Of a stretch of DNA of 64,000 nucleotides, positions 1 to 7,489 are shown piece by piece. Each line of letters opens with the position of its first letter. The stretch's first letter is position 1. The stretch lies in assembly GCF_000424305.1 (NCBI RefSeq), contig NZ_AUJQ01000003.1, positions 1-64,000 of the forward strand, read 5' to 3'. The notes below the pieces were generated by a model that searched no databases, had not been told where the DNA came from, and was given only the letters and a program-made list of their open reading frames with translations. The position numbers and the translations under genes were made by a program. The DNA comes from Pseudobutyrivibrio ruminis AD2017. Its GTDB lineage: Bacteria; Bacillota; Clostridia; Lachnospirales; Lachnospiraceae.

Positions 1-18
1 CAGACTGTAGACAAAGAG
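1..18 (+). repeat. Left terminal inverted repeat of the IS
   Basis: CAGACTGTAGACAAAGAG matches the reverse complement of 1687-1704 with two mismatches. It is the outer end of the insertion sequence on the side of the transposase stop codon. Confidence 0.8.
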
Positions 19-48
19 GATGCTGCAAAACTCGGTTTTGCAGCATCC
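18..48. terminator. Hairpin terminator inside the IS left end
   Basis: A perfect 14-bp stem (18-31 with 35-48) has a 3-nt loop and is followed on the plus strand by a T-rich stretch. It lies downstream of the transposase stop codon. It could end transposase transcription, and it could also block plus-strand transcription entering from the left flank. Confidence 0.7.
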
Positions 49-99
49 TTTCCTTTTTCCAAGATTCTTTTTTGGATTTTTGTTAAAAATGGCCTTTCT

Positions 100-1518
100 T
101 TAGGCCATTTTCAATTCCCATTCTTGTTGCATTTTTGCTAGTTTCTTTAAATTCATACACGCAAAGGTAAGCGCGACTTTCATTGTCATGCGCGCTTTAC
201 CATACATCTGTGTATACCTAAAACCATGATTCTCTTTAGCTGTTCCAAAGATTCTTTCTATGGTTTCTTTTCTGTGAGAGTATAACTCTTTCATACCTAA
301 GGTCTGTCTTATATCTTCACATGCTTCCATGTATTCTTCCCAGACATGACGGTTTACAACTTTTACGTGATTCTTACTTGCTGTACATTGTCCTAAGAAC
401 TCACATTTCTCACATATGTGACTGCAACTTTTGTATTCCTTGTAACCATCTCTGTTTGTAGTACTGTATTTTAATATTTGGTTATTAGGGCAAATATAAC
501 AGTCGTTGTATTCATCATAGACATACTCATATTTCTTGAAGAAACCATCTTTTGTCATTGGTGCTTTGTATGGAAAAACAGGTTTTACACCATCATCGAG
601 TAATAACTTCGCAATGGCTGGAGTTTTATATCCTGCATCAACAACACATTTTTCCATTCCAATATTTTGAAGCTTATCATACAGACCTTTGAAAGTTCTG
701 CTGTCATGCTCATTGCCAGGATTAACATCAAAACCTAAAATCCACCCATTTTTATCACAGGCAGTTTCTATTCCATAAGCAAAGACATGTTTGTGCTCAC
801 CCTTTCTAAACCAACCACTTTCAGGATCAGTAGTGCTACATTTGATTGTTTTACCATCCAATGGAACATCATCAGTGTATTCTTCAAACTTATCATTACC
901 TCCTGACGAACCAGATGAGTGGTTATCATCATCTTTATCTTTCAATGGCTTTTTACCATGAGCAGCTCTATCTGATGATATTTCTTTTCTTAGCATCTCT
1001 TCATAAAACAATGCTTCCTGCTGAGCGATTCTTCGTTGCATCTTTTTATTATTAGCTCTTGCTTTTACATGAGTTGCATCAACAAAAATTTCTGTTGGGT
1101 CAACAAGTTTGAAGCGATAGCATTCTTCCAAGATGTGCTGAAAGATTTGCTCAAATAAATCAGTACCTTCGAATCTTCTTGAATAGTTCTTACCGAAGGT
1201 TGAAAAATGAGGAACCTTATCATAAAGTTCAAGCCCAAGAAACCATCTAAAAGCAACATTCACCTCAATCTCTTTTATAGTCTGGCGCATGCTTTTAATT
1301 CCGTATAAATATTGAAGCAATGGGATTTTGATTAGAGTGACAGGATCAATACTTGGACGCCCCTGATCAGGAGAATATTTATCTCTGACTAAATCATAAA
1401 TAAAAGACCAATCAATTGCTTTATCTATGATTCTTAGAAGATGATCTTGAGGAACTAAATCATCAGTACATACAAATTCAATCTGCTTTCTAGCCTTCTC
1501 ATTTTGTTCTGTAATCAT
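100..1518 (-). CDS. IS1182-family DDE transposase
   Basis: This 472-aa protein would catalyse cut-and-paste movement of the insertion sequence. The N-terminal third looks like the DUF772-type DNA-binding region of IS1182/IS5-group transposases. Putative DDE-type acidic residues are the aspartates in IFVDATH (about residue 145) and CVVDAGY (about 293) and the glutamate in KETIERIFG (about 425). A cysteine-rich segment with a CEKCEF motif (about residues 370-380) precedes the last acidic residue, as is common in this family. The length is normal and the frame is intact, so it may be active. The start at 1518 follows an AAGGGG ribosome-binding site. Hairpins upstream (1621-1687) look like shields against incoming transcription. 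Confidence 0.9.
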   Translation of the reverse strand: MITEQNEKARKQIEFVCTDDLVPQDHLLRIIDKAIDWSFIYDLVRDKYSPDQGRPSIDPVTLIKIPLLQYLYGIKSMRQTIKEIEVNVAFRWFLGLELYDKVPHFSTFGKNYSRRFEGTDLFEQIFQHILEECYRFKLVDPTEIFVDATHVKARANNKKMQRRIAQQEALFYEEMLRKEISSDRAAHGKKPLKDKDDDNHSSGSSGGNDKFEEYTDDVPLDGKTIKCSTTDPESGWFRKGEHKHVFAYGIETACDKNGWILGFDVNPGNEHDSRTFKGLYDKLQNIGMEKCVVDAGYKTPAIAKLLLDDGVKPVFPYKAPMTKDGFFKKYEYVYDEYNDCYICPNNQILKYSTTNRDGYKEYKSCSHICEKCEFLGQCTASKNHVKVVNRHVWEEYMEACEDIRQTLGMKELYSHRKETIERIFGTAKENHGFRYTQMYGKARMTMKVALTFACMNLKKLAKMQQEWELKMA

Positions 1519-1620
1519 TATTCTAACCCCTTGTTTTGATAGTTTTATTATATCAAAAAAGTGGCTATAAAGCTTGTAAAATCAAGGCTTTCTAAGGTAT
1601 AAGTTGGTTTAAAAATGAAA

Positions 1621-1687
1621 GAACTGGGGTCCTCTGACTCCAGTTCCTCCTTATAAAAAAAGAAAAGGTCGCGGCGGAAGCCGCGAC
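1621..1687 (-). terminator. Tandem hairpins upstream of the transposase
   Basis: Two stem-loops lie between the right IS end and the transposase. One is a 10-bp stem with one G-T pair (1621-1630 with 1637-1646). The other is a perfect 8-bp GC-rich stem with a GGAA loop (1668-1675 with 1680-1687). On the minus strand the GC-rich stem is followed by a T-rich run and the other by a weaker one, so both read as terminators facing transcription that enters the element from the right. They probably insulate the transposase gene from outside promoters. Confidence 0.6.
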
Positions 1688-1704
1688 ACTTTGTCTACAC
1701 TCTG
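1687..1704 (-). repeat. Right terminal inverted repeat of the IS
   Basis: On the minus strand this reads CAGAGTGTAGACAAAGTG, the partner of the repeat at 1-18. It ends directly beside the terminator stem at 1706. Confidence 0.8.
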
Positions 1705-1705
1705 A

Positions 1706-1731
1706 GGGCTCCGTTAAGGAGCCCCTTTTTT
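1706..1731. terminator. Rho-independent terminator flanking the IS
   Basis: The stem GGGCTCC/GGAGCCC (1706-1712 with 1718-1724) has a 5-nt loop and is followed by C and six T on the plus strand. It lies just after the stop codon of the minus-strand acyltransferase, but on that strand no T-run follows because the IS begins there. It may have been a bidirectional terminator whose left half was altered by the insertion. Confidence 0.7.
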
Positions 1732-1735
1732 ATAT

Positions 1736-2887
1736 TTATTTACTTTTTATGAATAACCATTTGCACTTAACAATAAGTGTTACAAGAATTAAGTAGATAT
1801 AATAAGCAACAAATCCAAATGCAAATATCGCACCAGCCCAGCAAAATAGCTTACAAGCGAATCCTGAGAAATCGTTATAAAGAAGTGTTATCCAATCCTG
1901 TGTCTCCCAAATGCTATATGAAAAACCATTATCATGAAGTAAGTAAATCATAAATGTTGGGGCCGCAATCCAGTTAATAAGCTTTACAGAAGGCATAGGA
2001 AGTCTTCTGAATAACTCGAAGATGCAAATGCCAAGGATGATAACCACAATGCTGTAGTTTTCGTATTTAGGCATATACTGGACGAATTCAACAGGTTCTA
2101 TTGTTGTATCAGTAAGGCTATAGTAATAAGCCTGAATCTTTCCGTTTGTAGTGTTGTAATAAGATAATCCAATCAAAACATTTGTAAGAATGATAATTAG
2201 AAACAACACATAAGCTCGAACTTTCTCAAATGGATTAAATCTTTTAATGTATCCACCAATTGAAAATAAGAATATACCAACAACAACAGTACGAAGGCCA
2301 CCAGCCAAATCATCTAAAAGTGAGCCTGACCAGCCAAGCTGTGAAATGGTGAGTATGGCAAGCATGAAGCCTAAGTATTTCTTGCTATCAAGGGAAGCTA
2401 GGAATTTGTTAAGTCCAAGATAAGCAATAAAAATAATTATGAAATAGTATCCAACAAACCATGACATCTTATTAAAGTACTGAATACGGATATAGCTAAA
2501 AAGTGTGTTTTCATGTAATAAATATCTTCCGCTACTGATAAAGTGCGTTGACGCAATTACAAGAACGATTGCAGCAAATAGTAGCTGCATCAAAAGCTTC
2601 TTAGAAGTCTTGAAAATATCTATTTCCTTCTCAGCCAAAAAGTATCCAGAAATCATAATGAATAATGAATTTCCAACAAGGCCAAATGGCATCATCAGGG
2701 CTACACCTAAAAGCTGTCTGAAAAACAAAGGCTGATTGAACCAGCCATTTTGCAATCTTTCGATGGAATCAGCATTTACCAACTGCACATTAACACAGTG
2801 AATGATGATGTGATATGAAATAATCATGAGCATTGCAAGTATTCGTAGTAATTCAAAATTAGATGCTCGTGAAGCGTTTTTGTTCAT
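1736..2887 (-). CDS. Membrane acyltransferase, OafA/YrhL (acyltransferase 3) type
   Basis: The 383-aa protein has about ten predicted membrane helices. Near the N-terminus it has the acyltransferase-3 hallmark of a helix with an H in a YHIIIH segment (about residues 26-30). Members transfer acyl groups, often acetyl, to extracytoplasmic sugars of capsule, wall polymers or exopolysaccharide. The substrate cannot be read from sequence. The ATG at 2887 follows AGAGGTAC. The gene is monocistronic and divergent from nadA. Its downstream border is the IS, so its 3' untranslated region has probably been altered. Confidence 0.8.
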   Translation of the reverse strand: MNKNASRASNFELLRILAMLMIISYHIIIHCVNVQLVNADSIERLQNGWFNQPLFFRQLLGVALMMPFGLVGNSLFIMISGYFLAEKEIDIFKTSKKLLMQLLFAAIVLVIASTHFISSGRYLLHENTLFSYIRIQYFNKMSWFVGYYFIIIFIAYLGLNKFLASLDSKKYLGFMLAILTISQLGWSGSLLDDLAGGLRTVVVGIFLFSIGGYIKRFNPFEKVRAYVLFLIIILTNVLIGLSYYNTTNGKIQAYYYSLTDTTIEPVEFVQYMPKYENYSIVVIILGICIFELFRRLPMPSVKLINWIAAPTFMIYLLHDNGFSYSIWETQDWITLLYNDFSGFACKLFCWAGAIFAFGFVAYYIYLILVTLIVKCKWLFIKSK

Positions 2888-2993
2888 TAAAAGTACCTCT
2901 TACTATCTTTATATTTTCTACAAACCTTTATTATACAGTTTTGTTCCCCAAAGTCCAATAAAACATAAATAGGTTACTGCCTTAACTACTGTC

Positions 2994-3031
2994 TTGTCAG
3001 TAGACTATTCATGTGATATACTAGCTGACAA
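2994..3031 (+). promoter_or_regulatory. nadA promoter inside an inverted repeat, putative NiaR operator
   Basis: A near-ideal sigma-A promoter is visible: TTGTCA at 2994-2999, a 17-bp spacer, and TATACT at 3017-3022 preceded by TG (extended -10). The half-sites TTGTCAG (2994-3000) and CTGACAA (3025-3031) form an inverted repeat that covers the -35 box and the start-site side of the -10 box. The last gene of this operon encodes a NiaR-type repressor. The natural reading is autoregulated repression by niacin status. The sites are seen; the link to NiaR is inferred. Confidence 0.65.
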
Positions 3032-3060
3032 TTAATGTGTTACGTAAAAGGAGAAATGTT

Positions 3061-3966
3061 ATGACACTGGTAGAAGAAATAGAGCAGTTGAAGAAGGAAA
3101 GGAATGCGGTGGTGCTTGCACATTATTATGTTAATGATGAGGTGCAGGCTATTGCAGACTATGTGGGGGATAGCTACTATCTGGCTAAGGTAGCTGTTGA
3201 TTTGAAGGAAAGCACTATAGTTTTTGCAGGTGTTAATTTTATGGGAGAGTCGGCTAAGATTTTGAATCCTGACAAGACCGTGCTGCTTCCTGATGCTAAG
3301 GCAGATTGTCCTATGGCACACATGGCAGAAGTGGAGCGCATTGAACAGGTTCGCAAGGAATATGATGATGTTGCAGTTGTTTGCTATATCAATTCTACAG
3401 CGGAGCTTAAGATGCATTCAGATGTGTGCGTAACATCGGCTAATGCCATGAAGATTGTTAAGGCACTTCCTAATAAGAATATTTTTTTCATCCCAGATGA
3501 AAATCTTGGAAGATATATTGCAAGCAAGCTTCCTGAAAAGAACTTTATATTTAATGATGGTTATTGCCATGTGCATAAGGCCGTTACAGCAGACATGATT
3601 AAAAAGGCAAAGGAATCTCATCCTGAGGCAGAGGTTCTTATTCATCCAGAGTGTACATTAGATGTACTTGAGCTTGCAGATTATATCGGAAGCACATCAG
3701 GAATCATCGATTATGCTACCAAATCTGATAAGAAGGAATTCATTATTTCTACAGAGCTTGGCGTGCTTTATCAGCTTAAGAAGAATAATCCTGATAAGCA
3801 GTTTTTTGCAGCAGGCTCAGTTCAGATTTGCCCTAATATGAAAAAGGTAACATTGGAAAAGGTGAGAGATTGTCTTAGAGATAACACAGGCGTAGTTGAA
3901 GTTAGTGATGAAAAGCGAGAGAAGTCGCTGGTACCACTTAAAAGAATGTTGGAGTTGGCAAAATAA
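3061..3966 (+). CDS. nadA: Quinolinate synthase NadA
   Basis: NadA condenses iminoaspartate with dihydroxyacetone phosphate to quinolinate in NAD synthesis, using a 4Fe-4S cluster. The 301-aa protein has the normal compact bacterial length. The three expected cluster cysteines are visible: C83 in ADCPMAH, C198 in HPECTL and C257 in QICPNM. The GSTSGI motif of the family is also present. The start is the ATG at 3061 after AAAAGGAG; an in-frame GTG 24 nt upstream would lie before the ribosome-binding site. The gene is first in nadA-nadB-nadC-niaR, and its stop overlaps the nadB start by one base. Confidence 0.96.
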   Translation: MTLVEEIEQLKKERNAVVLAHYYVNDEVQAIADYVGDSYYLAKVAVDLKESTIVFAGVNFMGESAKILNPDKTVLLPDAKADCPMAHMAEVERIEQVRKEYDDVAVVCYINSTAELKMHSDVCVTSANAMKIVKALPNKNIFFIPDENLGRYIASKLPEKNFIFNDGYCHVHKAVTADMIKKAKESHPEAEVLIHPECTLDVLELADYIGSTSGIIDYATKSDKKEFIISTELGVLYQLKKNNPDKQFFAAGSVQICPNMKKVTLEKVRDCLRDNTGVVEVSDEKREKSLVPLKRMLELAK

Positions 3967-5270
3967 TGGAAAAATATGATGTAGTAATAGTAGGAACTGG
4001 TGCGGCAGGTTTGTTCTGCGCCTTAAGCCTACCACAGGACAAAAAAATACTTTGTATATCAAAGGATGCTCTTGATGGCAGTGATAGCTTCTTAGCCCAG
4101 GGCGGTATCTGCATGCTTAGAGACGATGATGATTACGATTCTTATTTTGAAGATACAATGCGAGCAGGGCATTACGAGAACCGTAAGGAATCAGTTGAAA
4201 TCATGATAAGAAGCTCACAGGCCATCATCGCAGATTTGGAAGGCTATGGAGTAGAATTTGAAAAGAAGAATGGGGAATTCGTATTTACGAAGGAAGGTGC
4301 ACATTCTAACAATAGAATTTTGTTCCATGCTGACGTGACAGGAAGAGAGATAACAAGTAAACTTTTAGCCAGAGCAATGGAGCGCGAAAACATAACGCTG
4401 AAGGCTCATACTACTATGGTAGATTGGGTATGCCATGATAATACATGCTACGGAATAGTAGTGGCAGATATGGATGGAAAAACAGAAGCAATCGAGGCTG
4501 ATGTTACTGTACTTGCTTGCGGAGGACTTGGAGGAGTTTACCCACATTCCACAAACTTCCGACATATATCAGGAGATGCATTAGCACTTGCCATGTATCA
4601 TAACGTAAAGCTTGAAAACTGTGATTATGTACAGATTCATCCAACCACACTTTTCACAAGACAAAACGGTAGAAGCTTCCTTATTTCTGAATCAGTGCGA
4701 GGAGAAGGCGCAGTGCTTAGGGACAAAAACGGTGAGCGTTTTACAGATGAGCTGCAGCCTAGAGATGTGGTAAGTAATGCCATTCTTGCAAAGATGAAGG
4801 AACAGGGGACAGAGCATGTATGGTTAGATTTTTCTCCTATTCCAAAGGAAGAAATCTTAAATCACTTCCCTAATATATATCAGCACTGTGTAGAGGCAGG
4901 CTATGATCCTCTTAAGACATGGGTGCCAGTTGTTCCAGCACAGCATTATTTTATGGGTGGTATATATGTTGATAAGGATAGCAGAACAACTATGGATCAG
5001 CTGTATGCAGTAGGCGAAACCAGCTGTAATGGTGTACATGGCAGAAATCGCCTTGCCAGCAATTCGTTACTTGAAAGCCTTGTGTTTGCAAAGCGAGCAG
5101 CGTTTGATATTGCAGCACAGTCTAGCTTCAAAAAAGCAGCTGATTTTGAAAACATGGTAAACGTGGATGGATATCAGGACCTTCCAACCATAATGGAAAA
5201 CTATCATGCAATGGTAGTGGGGGAAATTAAAAAGGAAGCAAATCTTAGAGCCGAGAAGGAGGCAATATAA
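3966..5270 (+). CDS. nadB: L-aspartate oxidase NadB
   Basis: This flavoprotein oxidises L-aspartate to iminoaspartate for NadA. The FAD-binding GTGAAGL motif is at residues 10-16. The flavin-contact segment SFLAQGGI (about 40-47), HPTTLF (about 220) and the active-site region SVRGEGAV (about 240) are all present. At 434 aa it is about 100 residues shorter than the E. coli enzyme. It lacks most of the C-terminal helical domain, as is usual for clostridial NadB; the end is a clean stop, not a frameshift. In such anaerobes fumarate rather than oxygen is the likely electron acceptor. It overlaps both neighbours by one base, so translation is probably coupled. Confidence 0.94.
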   Translation: MEKYDVVIVGTGAAGLFCALSLPQDKKILCISKDALDGSDSFLAQGGICMLRDDDDYDSYFEDTMRAGHYENRKESVEIMIRSSQAIIADLEGYGVEFEKKNGEFVFTKEGAHSNNRILFHADVTGREITSKLLARAMERENITLKAHTTMVDWVCHDNTCYGIVVADMDGKTEAIEADVTVLACGGLGGVYPHSTNFRHISGDALALAMYHNVKLENCDYVQIHPTTLFTRQNGRSFLISESVRGEGAVLRDKNGERFTDELQPRDVVSNAILAKMKEQGTEHVWLDFSPIPKEEILNHFPNIYQHCVEAGYDPLKTWVPVVPAQHYFMGGIYVDKDSRTTMDQLYAVGETSCNGVHGRNRLASNSLLESLVFAKRAAFDIAAQSSFKKAADFENMVNVDGYQDLPTIMENYHAMVVGEIKKEANLRAEKEAI

Positions 5271-6121
5271 TGAACGACATTACAATGAGACTTAACGCAG
5301 ATGAGCTAATTAAAATGGCTCTTCGCGAAGATATATCTAGCGAGGATGTAAGCACTAACGCAGTGATGCCAGAAGCAAAAGCAGGTAAGGTAGACCTTAT
5401 TGCAAAGCAGGATGGTATTATCTGTGGAATGGACGTATACGAGCGTGTATTCAAGCTGTTAGATGAAAGCACAGTTGTGGAAAAGTACGTAAAAGATGGT
5501 GATGCCGTAACAAAGGGACAGCTTATGGCAAAGGTAAAGGGAGATATCAGAGTTCTTTTATCAGGCGAGCGTGTTGCTTTAAATTATCTTCAGAGAATGA
5601 GTGGTATCGCAACCTATACAAATGAGGTGGCAAAGCTTTTAGCTGGCAGCAATACAGTTTTATTAGACACAAGAAAGACAACACCAAATATGCGTATTTT
5701 TGAAAAGTATGCAGTAAAGTGCGGCGGTGGTCAGAACCACAGATACAATCTTTCAGATGGTGTGCTTTTAAAGGATAATCACATCGGTGCAGCAGGCTCT
5801 ATCACAAAGGCTATTCAGATGGCAAAGGCTTACGCTCCATTTGTTAGAAAGATTGAAATCGAAACAGAAACCTTAGATCAGGTAAAGGAAGCAGCAGATG
5901 CGGGAGCAGATATTATCATGCTTGATAATATGGATGTTGCAACTATGAAGGAAGCTGTTAAAATAATAAATGGCCGAGCAAAGACAGAGTGCTCAGGCAA
6001 CGTAACAAAGGAAAATATCAAAAACATTATCGACAGTGGAGTTGATTATGTATCAAGCGGTGCGCTTACACATTCTGCACCAATCCTTGATATTTCAATG
6101 AAGAATCTGCATGCAATTTAA
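5270..6121 (+). CDS. nadC: Nicotinate-nucleotide pyrophosphorylase (carboxylating) NadC
   Basis: NadC converts quinolinate and PRPP to nicotinate mononucleotide with loss of CO2, the third step of de novo NAD synthesis. The 283-aa sequence has the type II phosphoribosyltransferase features DTRKTTPN (about residues 130-137), KCGGGQNHR (about 152) and ADIIMLDN near residue 220. The length is typical. Its ATG shares the last base of the nadB stop codon, and niaR follows 10 nt after its own stop, so the four genes form one operon. Confidence 0.96.
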   Translation: MNDITMRLNADELIKMALREDISSEDVSTNAVMPEAKAGKVDLIAKQDGIICGMDVYERVFKLLDESTVVEKYVKDGDAVTKGQLMAKVKGDIRVLLSGERVALNYLQRMSGIATYTNEVAKLLAGSNTVLLDTRKTTPNMRIFEKYAVKCGGGQNHRYNLSDGVLLKDNHIGAAGSITKAIQMAKAYAPFVRKIEIETETLDQVKEAADAGADIIMLDNMDVATMKEAVKIINGRAKTECSGNVTKENIKNIIDSGVDYVSSGALTHSAPILDISMKNLHAI

Positions 6122-6131
6122 TGGAGGCCAT

Positions 6132-6659
6132 ATGGACGGAGAAACAAGACGAAAAAAGATAATAGAAATAATTCGTAAATGCGATACTCCTGTGTCCGGA
6201 ACAGCCCTTGCTAAAGAATTGGATGTAAGCCGTCAGGTTATCGTCACAGATATGGCATTAATCAGAGCCAACGGAGTGGATATTACATCTACCAACAGAG
6301 GATACGTTATTAATGGTGAAAGCAAATGCAAGCGAATCATCAAAAGCCATCACACAGATGATGAGATTTTAGATGAGTTATATGCAATTGTAGACAATGG
6401 AGGATGCGCTGAAAACATCATCATCAATCATAGATACTACAACAGATTAGAAGCTCCACTTAATGTTAACAGCAGAAGAGCAGCCAAGGAATTTATGGAG
6501 GCTATCAAGTCAGGAAAATCTAAATCGTTAAGCTCTGCAACCAGCGGATATCATTATCACGTTATCAGCGCTGATAGTGAGGAAACACTTGATGTGATTG
6601 AAGAAGAGCTTAAGGAAAAAGGGTTCTGGCTGCCGCTTGATGACTGGATATTGCAGTAA
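6132..6659 (+). CDS. niaR: Niacin-responsive repressor NiaR (YrxA family)
   Basis: The 175-aa protein has an N-terminal HTH_11 helix-turn-helix (about residues 5-60, including the GTALAKELDVSRQVI helix pair). The C-terminal 3H domain is named for conserved histidines, seen here in SHHTDDE, NHRYYN and GYHYHVI. NiaR proteins bind nicotinic acid and repress NAD synthesis and niacin uptake genes. The ATG at 6132 is chosen because GGAGG stands 5-9 bases before it; an upstream in-frame start would overlap nadC. It closes the nad operon and probably acts on the repeat at 2994-3031. Confidence 0.92.
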   Translation: MDGETRRKKIIEIIRKCDTPVSGTALAKELDVSRQVIVTDMALIRANGVDITSTNRGYVINGESKCKRIIKSHHTDDEILDELYAIVDNGGCAENIIINHRYYNRLEAPLNVNSRRAAKEFMEAIKSGKSKSLSSATSGYHYHVISADSEETLDVIEEELKEKGFWLPLDDWILQ

Positions 6660-6671
6660 AAAGGAGAATAA

Positions 6672-7346
6672 ATGTCAGCAATTTCTAATGATTGGTTGGA
6701 GCCACTTACTCCAGAGTTTAAGAAACCATACTATAAATCACTATATGAAAATGTAAAAAAGGAATATCATGAAAATGTCGTCTATCCACCAGCAGACGAT
6801 ATTTTCAATGCCTTTGATTTTACACCACTGAAGGATGTTAAGGTTGTTATTATAGGGCAAGATCCATATCATGAGCCAGGCCAGGCACATGGTCTGTGCT
6901 TTTCTGTAAAGCCAGGGGTGAAAACACCACCATCTCTTGTAAACATTTACAAGGAGCTTAACGATGATTTGGGCTGCTATATTCCAAACAACGGTTATTT
7001 GGAAAAATGGGCAAGACAGGGTGTGCTAATGCTCAACAACGTTCTTACAGTTCGTGCACATCAGGCTGCCAGCCATGCAGGTATGGGCTGGGAACAGTTT
7101 ACAGATGCTGTAATCGACATCCTTAATAAGCAGGACAGACCAATTGTATTCTTATTATGGGGTTCGCCAGCAGCTAAAAAGTGCGCTAAGCTAAACAACC
7201 CAAATCACTTGATTTTGCGTGCGCCACATCCATCACCATTATCAGCCTACAGAGGCTTCTTTGGATGTAAGCATTTCAGCCAAACTAACGAATTTTTGAT
7301 TTCCAAAGGGTTAACACCTATCGATTGGCAGATAGAAAATATTTAG
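6672..7346 (+). CDS. ung: Uracil-DNA glycosylase, family 1
   Basis: Ung excises uracil from DNA as the first step of base-excision repair. The catalytic motif GQDPYHEPGQAHG is at about residues 61-73, with the catalytic aspartate in QDPYH. The minor-groove loop HPSPLSAYRGFFG is near residue 185, and the LLWGSPA strand is also present. The 224-aa length is standard. It starts 12 nt after niaR with AAAGGAG before the ATG, so it may be co-transcribed with the nad operon although the functions are unrelated. Confidence 0.96.
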   Translation: MSAISNDWLEPLTPEFKKPYYKSLYENVKKEYHENVVYPPADDIFNAFDFTPLKDVKVVIIGQDPYHEPGQAHGLCFSVKPGVKTPPSLVNIYKELNDDLGCYIPNNGYLEKWARQGVLMLNNVLTVRAHQAASHAGMGWEQFTDAVIDILNKQDRPIVFLLWGSPAAKKCAKLNNPNHLILRAPHPSPLSAYRGFFGCKHFSQTNEFLISKGLTPIDWQIENI

Positions 7347-7489
7347 GACACAAAAACTTCACTATTTCTCGCTCTTCAAATACTTGTCGAATTAGTATTA
7401 TTCTATTATATTTATTTTAGGAAACCACGCACGTTCATTATAGTGTCGGGCTTTTCGAAGATATATGAGATAGATTTGGAGTGACGGTT

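Larger units (their letters stand above)
1..1704 (-). mobile_element. IS1182-type insertion sequence, apparently complete
   Basis: A single DDE transposase gene on the minus strand is bounded by imperfect 18-bp terminal inverted repeats, 1-18 and 1687-1704, which match at 16 of 18 positions (shared core TGTAGACAAAG). Hairpins lie just inside each end. The element begins at the first base of the window, so the left flank and any target duplication cannot be seen. The right end stops one base before the stem of a rho-independent terminator (1706-1724). The IS1182 assignment rests on the transposase; the ends are read directly. Confidence 0.85.

Noticed and set aside
3040-3417. Minus-strand ORF of 125 codons inside nadA
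   Set aside because: It is a shadow frame of a clear nadA gene, with no ribosome-binding site or recognisable product.
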